DNA of 64,000 nucleotides from Gymnorhina tibicen (Eukaryota; Chordata; Aves; Passeriformes; Artamidae): positions 225,957 through 289,956 of the forward strand of contig VXAZ01008023.1 of NCBI GenBank assembly GCA_013399875.1, read 5' to 3'. The number at the start of each line of letters is the position of its first letter. Position 1 is the stretch's first letter. Made by a program: the position numbers and the translations under genes. The notes beneath the pieces are model-generated. The model was not told the origin of the DNA. It saw nothing but the letters and a program-made list of their open reading frames with translations, and did not search any database. Shown here one piece after another: positions 1 to 12,000 of this stretch.

Positions 1-32
1 CGAGTTTGTCCAGAGATCAGAACAATGGCCTA
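1..32 (+). CDS. KIDINS220: KIDINS220 exon, 3' end only
   Basis: The first full codon starts at base 3 and the frame reads [10 protein letters not shown], matching the human protein just before its EVIKEDA segment. It is followed at 33 by a textbook donor, GTAAGTAT. The exon is cut by the window edge. It joins in frame to the exon at 901. Confidence 0.8.
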
Positions 33-3000
33 GTAAGTATTTTGAAGGGTAATTCAAATACTAACCTAGACAATAAATATAGTGAGTAATGAAAATGAAG
101 ATTATTAATGATGATTTTCTGTTAGACAAGTATAAGCTTTATATTATAAATATTTTAAGCAAAGGTGTTATTAACATGTAATGTAAATGTATTTTGTTTT
201 AACTTTAGAAATTCCTTACAGTGGAAAACCAATTCTAGCATCCGTGTATAAAGGTTAGAGGAGAATGACCTGTGATGCTGGCAAAAAACATAGTAATGGA
301 AATGGCAAAATAGTACCAAAATAGATGTAGTGATATAAGAAAATGAGTGCTATTTGTAAATGTATGTTCATTTTTTTTTAATAATGTGTCACAAATTCTT
401 TGGAGAATGTAAAATTACATCCTTTAATGTTGTAAACAATGCTAGAAACTGGAAGGTCAAATTAAAATGTTAAAAGAAATATTTTCAATATTTAAGTAAA
501 ACAAAATACATTTTTTCTTAAGTGTTTTTGCAAGTACATATAATTCAACTTTACCCATTAGAAGGGCGAAACAAGCAGACTTTTCTAGCTTCCTATAGAA
601 TAATAAATTTCCTATTTAACACTATTTATTTTACTGACAGATAGCTGTTCAAATGGAATTATGAACTGAGGAAAGATAAAAAAGTAAAAGCCTCACTTGT
701 CAGTCACTTTAATTCTAGGGCATTGATACAATGAGCAAGGCTGCTAAAAGGTGGTTAAAGCTTTAAGCACTTAAGGAAGACAAATGTGTTTCTGCTGAAT
801 TATGTATTATTATGAGATCATTCTCATTCACTGTTTACTTCATAATTTTTGTTGAGCCCTTGATCATTTTACCCAAACCGTAATATTTTGTTGTTGTTAG
901 GATGTTATCAAGGAGGATGCTGATGAGGGGCTTCCTTCACCCACAGACCCCTCAATGGTAAATGAGTAGTCATGTGGTGTGGATATTTTAGCATCTCATT
1001 GCTTTTTCAGCAGTAATGAGTCTGCATTAATCATAACTGCAGTTCACTAACACTGCATCAGTGGCTTTGGTGGGCAAATAGAGTAGTTGAAAACTAATGT
1101 AGTTTGTGAATGAATTTAAGAGCTAATATTTCACTTTTAAGATGTACTCTATTTTCCCCTGTAGTTTTCCCCTTGCCTTTCTCAGTAGATGTGGTGAGCT
1201 TTCAGTAAAGTGTTGTGGTAGCTAAACAGTGTAGAATGACAGCTGGTCATTCAGTGCTTAAGTTTTAGAGGTAATTGTCTTTTTCTGCTTCAGTCAACTC
1301 TCTTGCCCGAACCCCTGCTTCTTTAGTTGGTGACATAAAGCTATTGCAGGTAACACAGTATAAGGCAACTTTGATAGAAATGGAAAAATAAAACATTGCT
1401 GGCCATAAGCTTATTCTTAAATCAGAATGTTAACAACTACCTTTTCCATGATTGTTTTGTTTTATCCTAAGTATTCATACAAAGATGTCATCTTTATGGT
1501 ATGTGTTTTAACTCTAATTATGGTAATCATGATTTATACCAAAACAAAGACATTAATGTGACTGTCATGATTCTCTTAATATTTGCTGACAGTCATTGTT
1601 GACAACAGTTACAGTTTGATTGCATTTACTTTTTCTTTTAGTAAATCATTGCAAAAATGTCTTTCTACTGTTGTGCAATGAAAAAAAATCAAACCCCACA
1701 CAGATTCCAAACTGTGTTTAACTGTACGTAACTTTCACTGAGAAACCACATATGTGCAGTGCAATGGAAAAGATATACTGAAGTTCTCTCTCCCATGTCA
1801 TTTGCTACCTTGTGTGAAGGGATGACTTTGGAATAATTTTTCCTTTGGAGATGCTGATGCTGTCCTTGTGTTTGATTCCTTATCTTAGTATCCCATTCTT
1901 TTCCCAGACCTTTGAGACTTGTCAGTGGAAGGAGAATTAAGGACTTTCTCAAAAGTATTAGCGTGATGGCTGAAGAGTGTGTGTCCCTGTGAGTGTGAGA
2001 AGGGACACAAGTGGAAAAATGGGATTTAGTCTTGGGACAAAGTAGTGAATGAATTCCAGCAGCAGACCTGGAACTGGTTGCTCTTTTGCTTGCTGCTCTG
2101 AGTGTGTATGTTAAAGCACATTTAGGCTTCAGCTTCAAACGGCAATTTAAAAGACTCCTGTAAGTTAAGTAACCTATTGCCTTTAAGTAAGAAAATACAG
2201 GAATTAAAACATTAAAAAGAAACTCCCTTTGAGATAATGATAATGGAGGATTTTGTTAGATCTGGTTTTTAAATTTAATTTCTACTGTTGTGAATCTGTG
2301 TAGTGCAGTATATCAGATCATATACTTTTCTGAGACTTAGCAATATTTAACCTACGGTATAAATCTAAAACTTCGAATTTTTTTGAAGTCTCTTGGGAAG
2401 TTGACAAGAAGGTTGTTAGTTCAGGATATGATATGTGATGTCTTATCAGGGTTTCATCTACTCTAAACCCACTTCTTTTGTCAACTTCATTGAATTTTCT
2501 GTGAAAGGAAACTATTATATTTGTGTTATGTTCTGCAATTATCTGTTGATGATGGGTACAATAATTTCATACAGCTATTTAGGTAGCTCTTAATTGATGG
2601 GTCGTTGCTACTGTATAAATGATACAACTTATTAAATGGTTTGGTGCGTGCAAAGTAATTAAATGAACTAAAAAAACTGCACAAAGTAGTTAATGAACAC
2701 CAAGATATGTAATTGGTTTGGTGATTGAAAACAAGAGGAGCATGTAGAATCAAAATTGTCTTTCATGCTAAACTGGCAAGGAGCCAGAAATGTTGCAGCT
2801 TCTGTGTAAAATAGAGAATAATCATTGTTTTGAATGTTTTGAGTCATAACAGGGTGAAAAAACAGGATTACTCAGGAGTATAATTTTTTTCGTACAGATC
2901 ATCATTTTTGCTTGTTGCATGAGTTGACAGAGCTGTGTGGAGGCTGTTATGTGATCTAGTTAAGGGTCTGCTGTTGTTGTCAGTCTGATGTTGGAGTGAC

Positions 3001-6000
3001 CAAGTTCTGAAATTTCAGACCATCATCATTAGTCTCATAATACCCGTATAAGTCTATGTTAGCGTCGTAGAAATCAGGAATCTATTGAGAATAGTGATCC
3101 TGTATCAAGAATTTTACTTCAGCCACCTTCTATACTTAGATTGTGTTGCTGATGATAACTTGTCTATCTCAGACCGTAGTTTACTGTTCTATGCTGAGTA
3201 GATCAAAACATAGATGTCAAACTGGTAAGTTGACCAAATGCCATCTATTTAGTTGAATCAGCATGAAGGTGCATTGCAAATTTTAGGTTATCAGCTTGAA
3301 TCGCTAATAAAGTGTTATGATGCTGGCCTTTGACATTTCTACTGGTTTTACTGTACGAATGCTTATTTCTGAATAACTTCAAAAACTTCTAGAGGGCCCT
3401 TTTGAAAAGTTTGTAGGTGGGTTGCAGTGTTACCAGTCATGGAATGCTAACATGGAATGGTTCACAGAATCCCCTTTTATGTTAGAAATCAGACTAGCAT
3501 TAGCAGTGCTTATCTGTCATAAACTTGGTTTTGTGTTTTAGTTTGCATTGTTAATTTTGACTTCTTAGGAAGTAGCTTGTTCCAATATAATTACTTTGTT
3601 TAAATACATTTTTTCATACTGCACTGAATATATAATCCCTTAAGATGTAGTACATGTGCTTTGAATGAGAACTAACGTGGCCTAGAGCATGTAGTATAGT
3701 TAAACATACAGTACTTATTAAGAAACTGGAAGTGCTTTTCAAAAGTTTGAGCATGAATGAAAATGTATGGCATGGGAGTTCTCTTACGGATTTTCCAGTG
3801 CTTTTGTGTAGCATTTTTGTGCTTTGAATATTTGTGCTTATAAGAAATAACTTTTCTATTCTGTGGGTGGTGCTGGTTTGTTTTTGGGGCTTTTTTGGGT
3901 GGGGGTGGGGGCAAGGGGAGTTGGCAGATTTGGTTAGATAGAAGTTTGCAAAGTTATTTGAGGTACATTGGTGGTATAATGTGATCTTGAAATGGCAGGA
4001 GAATGTTTCATTAAAAGGAGAATTTTCTGTCAGAAACATAATATAAAACCTTTACGCAAAACAAAATATAGCAAGTGGTTTTTTTACAAATGCAAAACAA
4101 AGTAGTCTGCTCATGAAAACAGTATTTGTATAGCATATCCTAAATGTGTATTTTGAAGACCTATTTTAAAAGTTTCATCACATTATGAAAATATCCTGTG
4201 TCTGTCCTAACCCTGATTTCCTCTGTTTACTTCAAAGCATGTTCTCTGTATGTTCAGCCTTTGTGATGTCACTTTAAGCTGTTGTTTCTTTTAATTCTGT
4301 TTTGTCCTTTTCTCAAAGCTGTGTAAGTCTGGGTTAAACAAAATCAGACAGGTACAGCCACTTTCTATGAATTCTCATTCACTTGTTTCAGAGTCATTCC
4401 AGAAGCTATCATACTGGTGCTTCATGCTGGGCTGTCTGTAAACTAATGCTCATTACTAGCCTTGAGGTTTGTTTTGACAAGCTGCTTTTAGCTTTTGCAT
4501 GGCAAATACTTTTCAGACTAATGTTCTGTAAGCATCTCTAACAAAACCACTAAGGCTGAAAAATGTGTCAGTTTAAGTACAGTTTTAATTCACTTACATG
4601 ATGACAATATCCCTAAAGCTATTACATTAGTTATTCTTCAGAGAGTGCTTTTCATAAAGAATGATTTGGATTAATGTGCATCTATTTCAAAGAGTTCACA
4701 CTTTAACAAAAATAGTCTAAATATTTCAGCTTTTACGTATCTTTTTTATACATTGAAAGCAATGTTTCTAAACTAGGTCTTAATGCATGCAGAAAGAATG
4801 GTTTGTCCTTGATTGTTAGAAAAATATTTTGATCTGAAGAAGAATCTGTTAAATTAGAAGTGTTTAAAACTTTTCTTCATTTATTTCTGGATATATCATA
4901 GATAATGTGTTCAATAGATTTTGAGAACAAAGGCAATTGCTAACAAATGTTGCTTAGGGATCATTTATTTTAGTAGTGCCACAATGTAATTTTGGCTATA
5001 ACAGTTTCTTTTATTTTAATTGATAAGCAAAAAATAATTAAGGTTTAAATTAACTTAGTATCTTGTCTTTGTTGATGTATTATCTAACTCATGCCAATAG
5101 TAAATAGTGTGTTTATGAGGAAATAATGGATAAAGCTGGTATTCTGAAGAAAAACCCACAGTGATTTTTTAAAGAGGAAAATCAAAGATGTTCATAAAAG
5201 AAGTATATGGTAAATAGATTATGGGTGAAACTTCATTCTGTCATTTTCATTATTTTAATGATTGGCTTATATCCTTTACATGATACATATTTTAGATGTG
5301 CTAAAAATCAGACTAAATTAAGAGCTAGAATTTGTCCTTTAGATGCCTATATGATAACTAATCAGGTATTGTAGGCTCCTAATTAGGGAGACATTGCAGA
5401 TTCTGAAAAGTAGCTGTCTTGTCCTCAAAAGGAACACTAAGCACTAGTTTAAGTGCCTAGACTGGAGTGGAATTAAAATGTTTGATTTTTATGCAATAAT
5501 TTAGGGTAGATTGCTTCCCCGGAAAATGGGATATGTCTTTTGTTTGTTTATTATCTGGTTGACATAACATTAAAAAAATTATGAATGGTTGGAGAAACAG
5601 TGTGCCCCAGCTATTCCAGGCAAGTGTGTGACCTGCCGGGTTCAAACTCCCCACAACCCCTAGTAGTGTTCCCGAATGAAGCTGATAGTTACACAATTTA
5701 AAGTCCATTTCAAGGACATCTGGTGGAGAACTTTGAGGGAATTATATGTAATATCATCTAAACTTTGAAACTCAGAGTAGCTTAGGTGGGGAGTGTGCCT
5801 AGCTCCCCAGACCAGGGTATCTTTGATAACACTAAGTCAGAAATAAATCTGAGGTAGTAAATAGTGGGGTTTTGGATTGCTGCCTTGGAATTACTAGTTG
5901 ACTAAATTCTTTATAAATATCCTGGTATAGATAATTCAGATAAGGTTAATAGAATTCTCTGTGATAACCCTTGGTTTTCATAAGCAATATATTGGGATCT

Positions 6001-9000
6001 AGTAATTTATATTAATTCTGAAAGATTAAACAACTTTGAAGTAATTAAATAAAAATGGGGGACAATATTGCAACTCTAAAACCAGTCTTCATTGGCGATT
6101 TGAGGAATATAATAAAACTTGATTAGCTGAACTTTGGATAGTCAATATGCATTTTTACATCCCAGGGTTTATGCATGTGATGATGACCTCTGATCAGAGC
6201 TTTAGAAGCTCTTTTGCATCCTCCCAAAATGAGCTGTTTGGTGCACAGTCTACAATGCTGAACCCAAAACTTCATGTTCAGAAAAAAGGGAGGGTTCAAC
6301 CTCCCTCACAGGGGGAGAGCATACAAATATTTTCTAACCGATAGAACTGATTTTGATTTTGCTTTTAGGAATTTGGAATCACTAATGTAACTCTGCACAG
6401 GTTCCCATCCAGGGGGAACTTGATTTTTTTTAAGAACCCAGCTTAGTATACAGTCTACCTGCAGATGCATTTGTTTTAGCTTTCCACCCTTTCTTTGAAA
6501 TTCCCAGAAGCTGACATTAACAGGACAACTCTTGTGTTACAGAGCTGAATTATAAATAATTTCTACCTCAGTTTTGCCTAAGTTTGAGATACATGAAGCT
6601 TCCACATAGTATCTTGCAGGGCATTTGCAGTGCTGTTTCTGTGCTGTGGTACACAGCCCCTTGGCTGATCTTGCATAAATAGAGCTGAAGGAACCTCTGG
6701 AAAATGAACAGATATTGTTAAAATTACCCAATTAATCCAAGTAATTGAGGAGTTATCTTTGTTTTGGGTTTCTTTGAGTTTTAGGTCATCTTTGCCTGAT
6801 AATAAAGCACGAGTTTTTAAGACAAAGAAATCTAAGTTGTATCAGCATTATTTGAGAAAAAAACCCAAACATCCCCAAACCAAACTAACTACTAAAGTTA
6901 GGGGAAAACTTGTGAGAGAAACTGCATTGTAAATTGATTAACCCATACTTAATATTTCTGAGTTTTATGTTTCTTTTCTTAAAATTATGTAAGAGGGTTA
7001 TTTTGTCACAAAGGCAGGACTCAAGATGCTGGTTTTTTCCTCCTATGAATACATATAATGAATGTTCCCCAATATATAGATATTCTGATAGTAATTAAAA
7101 ATGCCTGTGCAATCTTATTCTCATCTCTTAAATTTAAAATGTAGTTGAACACAGCTTGATTTGTGTTGGTGTGTATTGTGAATTTCTGGGTATACTGAGT
7201 ACTTGAACAAGTCTTATGTGGACATTTTCTCACTTGCAGGGAGCAGGAGCAGGCCCAGGGTCAACCACAGGAGTATCACATGTGTCTCTGAGCACAATGA
7301 GTGTGGAAGCTGTCTGTGAGAAGCTAAAGCAGATAGATGGTCTGGACCAGAGCATGCTACCTCAGTACTCTGCAACTATAAAAAAGGTATCAGCTGAATT
7401 TCATTAATGTACTTAGTTCCTGAACCGTCCTGAGTTCTGTGCATGACAAGTTTGGGGGACATTTTAATACAAGCATTTATTTTTCAGAGAAAATGTGCTC
7501 TGTTGAAAAGGACAGCAGTCAGAAATATAAATGCTGATGAGACTGGTTATTCTGAGAAAAGCAAGAATAATGTTTTCAAAATTGCCATGTGTAATAAATA
7601 AATAAAAAGGGTTGCAAATGTGTTCTATGTCTAGGTAGCAATATCCATTTCTTTTTTTCTGTGAAAAATTGGCACATCTCTCCTGTTATAAATGAGTGGT
7701 GAAGATGGTTCCATTCCTTTATCACAGTTCACATCTGTTTGCTTCGGAAGAAGGTCGCTGTATGTTTTTCTGCCTCTCCTCTTTTCTGTGAAAGATACAG
7801 TAACACAGAATTATTTTTTGCTCTTTAACTTTTTTTTCACCATTTTGTGTGCTCTTTTTACAAAGAAAGAAGGGAAGAATATGAAGGTTGTCGTTAGTCA
7901 GTGTTTTTGCTGAACTTGCTTTGTCCTGGAACCTATCGTATCTTCAATAGTACAGGAAGGATGTTGATTCAAGGATTAAGAGACAAGTTTATCATAGGAA
8001 GCTTCAGTGAAGTTACTTAAAGCAAGATGTAGGATGTTAGATTGCAGGTCATTAAGTGAAGCTGCAAAAATTTTCAGTTGCTTCTGTTGCTCCAGAGTGC
8101 AAAAAGAATGTGCTCATCAGTTGTCTCTAATGAGAGTCCTCTTATTTATATTTTTGCATTTCTAAGAATGGATATCATTAAAAAAGAAGAATGACAATGG
8201 CTCAGCCTGGTCTTTTTCCTGGTTGGACTAAGACCGCTTGCTGGGACATGGGAGCAAAACCATTGAGATCCCTCAGTATAAGCACAGCTCTCAACTTAGG
8301 TCTTCCATTTTCTGGCTGCTCTCCTTAGACATGGTTCCTCTTTTACTTTCTGTCAATACACTGATACATGGTAGAAAGAGAAATACTTCTCACTGTTATG
8401 TAATGAAAATGGTTCTGTGTTGAATTTGGTGCTTTTGGAAGTTAAGCAATATATAAACATGCTGAATGTAAGGAATCATCTTTCTAGAATATAGATGTTG
8501 TTTAAGCACTTCTGTGTTTATCTCTTATTGATGATGAACATTAGATAGAAGTTTAATCTTCTGTCTCTGCATATTTCTGATGATGGGAGGAATGTAAGCC
8601 TGTTTTATGCAGAGAGGGAACTTTATGGAGGTAGTACTTGATCTTAGATGCCTCAAGCCAGGGGTCAGATGCTGCCTGGGACTTCATTGTCTGATTATCT
8701 TCAAATGTTGGATGTCTGCATTTGAAGTGTTCTGAGTTGGAGAAATTTTTGTGTTCTGAGTTTGTGTTCTGAGTTGGAGAAATTTAAGCAGATTAATGTG
8801 GCTTATTGTCCCTGAGATTTTCCACCACTTATGTGTTGTTTCCTTATATCTGTTTATAGAACACAATGATACTGCCTTTCATATACACATTTTTAATGGG
8901 TTTAATATTTGCATTTTTTTCCATGACACGTAGGTGTTTCTTGTCCATCAGCAATCATCACTAAATATACTTCTATAAAAACACATGGTTATTATATAGA

Positions 9001-12000
9001 ATTGGACTTGAGTGACTTTGGGAAATTTCACTAGTAGTCTGCATCCAGCTTTCCCTGTATCTTTTTAGTCTGTTACTGCCATGCCATAAGTCTTGTATCC
9101 ATAATTTACGTTATTTAGCTTTATTGTTTTAGGCAAATATAAATGGCCGTGTCTTGGCTCAGTGCAACATTGATGAACTGAAAAAAGAAATGAATATGAA
9201 TTTTGGTGACTGGCATCTGTTCAGGAGCATGGTAAGACTTTCTGTTCAGTGTTCAGGTCATCATAAATTAGTCTTTTTCCATATGAATCTTTTTTTCTTT
9301 CTGGTTGCTTTCTTGTTGTCATCATCTTTAAGTTTGTAAGTATTGTGTTGAAGCATGCATACATCTGTTATTTTGTTACTTTGTCATTTTGTCTTAAGCA
9401 CTAATGAGTAACTGGTTGCCTATGGATTTGCATCTTAATTACTTGTGAACTCTGAAGTTTTGCCTCCTTTTTTTGTGGGATCTGTTTTTTCCTATATGAG
9501 TTCCTTTTTCAAATTTGCCTATTTTAATGAAATGGTCAGAACTTAACTCTTTTTGAAATCTCTGTCCTACTGTTGAAGTTAGTTAGGGAATTCAAAGTAT
9601 GTGTAGTAATAAGTGCAAGGAATTGGGCAGCCAGGCTGTTACAGTGAGGGTTACACATTGCAGAGAACTGACTTTTCTCTTAAGTATTTTTAGACTATTG
9701 CCAGTTTTCTTTCTTGAAATAACAGTATGTCTCTCAACTGTAAGGCAGTCTTGAAAACACTGAGAATTATATGATGAGATTTATTGTTAGATACAAAGTG
9801 TTCATATTTTTTTTTTAAATTTGTAATTTATAACTTACTAGTTTTACAAGAATTTATGTATTTTTGTGGCATATGAGTTCTTTCAAGGGTCTGAGCAGTA
9901 ACAAGAATAATTTGTAAATACAAAAGAATTATTAAATTATTTTTCTTTGTACTTTTCCATGGTCAAAACTGCATACACAGGTACACTTTTACAGCTGTGA
10001 ATTCCTCATTCCTATTTCTAATGGAATTCTTGTTTATCAATTTTGAGAACTTCTTCTATTTATGTAATTACATTTCAACTGTCTTTCTTTGTGTGTTAAG
10101 ATACTTGAAATGAGAAATTCAGAAAATCAGGCTGCTCAGGAAGATGCTCGTGGAGCAACGGAGCACGTTACAACTGCGATTCCTCACAGTGACCTTACTC
10201 GCCGTCCTGGCCATAACACCGAGCTGCCTCACACTGAGCTGACAGGTCTTGCTGGTCAAGCTCCCTACACACTGAACTTCAGCTTTGAAGAACTCAACAC
10301 AATTGGTCTTGATGAAGCTCCTCCACGCCATAGTAACTTAAGTTGGCAGGTATTTAATAGAGAAATGTATTCTGCTTGCTTACCTGTATGGAAAAGAGGT
10401 TTTTTCCAGTCTTGGATACAGACAGGTCAAGAAATAAGTCTCTGGGACAGTTCAGATGCTTTCAGTTCTCAGTCTTGGTAAAGCCTAGTTCTGCAGAGAT
10501 GTAAGCTCTAACCATGCTCTGAGTTGAAGTCTTTAATCTTTGCCATCTGAAAACTATTAATCTGTTCCAGTAATCACTCTTCATGACAAACAAACTAAAG
10601 CTATCATGCTTTTCTCATCTAGGCTAGGCTGGTGTCCTCCAAGGCTTCTGTAGTATTCAGGCTTTGTGTATGAAATATTTTCACAGTATGCTAACCAGAG
10701 GTTAGCCCATTCAACAAATATATTTGCTAGGTTTTTGAAAATAGACAACTACAGTGCTCCATGACATCAGAACCTTGTCCTTACAATGCATAACCTATTC
10801 ATAGATTCCAGAACTGACATCCTTCTCTAACTGTGGTTTCTGCCATAGGTTGTGGTCAGTTTTCTTCTGCATCTTATGAGACCACCTGAAGTGTTGGATT
10901 TTCATTTGTCTGTCTTTAAGAAATAAGACAAATCAGTTGGGGGCTAAATAGTGGTTAGAATTTTTTAAAAACCCACCAAACTCAGTGGGGTGAACCCTTT
11001 TCATGTCTGAAAGTAAATTAAAAAATCTTGAAGGTGGAACAAAATAAAAAGACACCCCAAATTCCTAACTATAGGTGATACTTTTAATAATCAACATTGT
11101 CTGTGAAAGTGGGTTTTGGGTATATATCCCAGAGATAAATTTCTATCTCAGATACTTCTGAGTGTGTGCATGCATGCATGCTTGTGTATGTTTGTAGGAT
11201 ACTACTTACCCTTACTGCCCATTTCCATGGGGTATCAATGTTTGTTTTTTTCTAGACCGAAGTGGCATTAAAGACATTTGCTGTATTTGAATAAACAGTG
11301 CTTCTGCTGCCCATATAGTTATTTGAAGTTGAATCAAAGGAATGAGGAAGGTAGTTTGTCCTTAAGAAAGCATTAGAATTCACCTGTTAGAATTTTTTAA
11401 GTCAATACTGATTAGTATTGCTTCTTCTTTGCTGTGGTGAGTTGACCCTGGCAGGATGTCAGGTGCCCACCAAAGCTTCTTTATCACTGGCCTCCTCAGC
11501 TGGGCAGAGGAGAGGAAATATAATGGAAGGCTTGTAGGACAAGATAAGGGCAGGGAGAGATCACTCAGCAGTGACCATCATTGGCAAAACAGACTCCACT
11601 TGGGAAAACCAGTTTAATTTATTACCAATCAAATCGGAGTACGGTGATGAGAAATAAAACCAAATTCTAAAAGCAGACATGGGGGCAAAGAGAATTATGT
11701 TTGCCAGAAAACTGATTTTTCTGAAATCAGATATATGCAACGGAATTTTGCCAGGATATATTGAAGTGTGTAGGGTGGGGGTCTTTTAAAAATGTTTTTG
11801 AGAGATGTTCAACATTTAGATGAATTCTTGTTGTCTTTCTAATATAAAATGCTCAGTTTGTAAATGTATGAAATGTATTAGAAAAGCCCATCTTGACATA
11901 CAAATTCAGTTTTTATAATTATATACACGAAAGAGTTAGCCTCAGATGGATAAAATGCTTCTTTTGTGGAAATCTTCCATTATGGGGACCAACAATAAGA

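Noticed and set aside
1689..2138. 149-codon - strand frame in the large KIDINS220 intron
   Set aside because: No domain, no coding composition and no supporting splice structure; compatible with a chance open frame.
10350..10481. Extension of the KIDINS220 exon past 10349
   Set aside because: The donor TGGCAG|GTATTT fits the conserved protein junction (SWQ joined to SQTRR). The extension has no similarity and probably reflects an open intron start.
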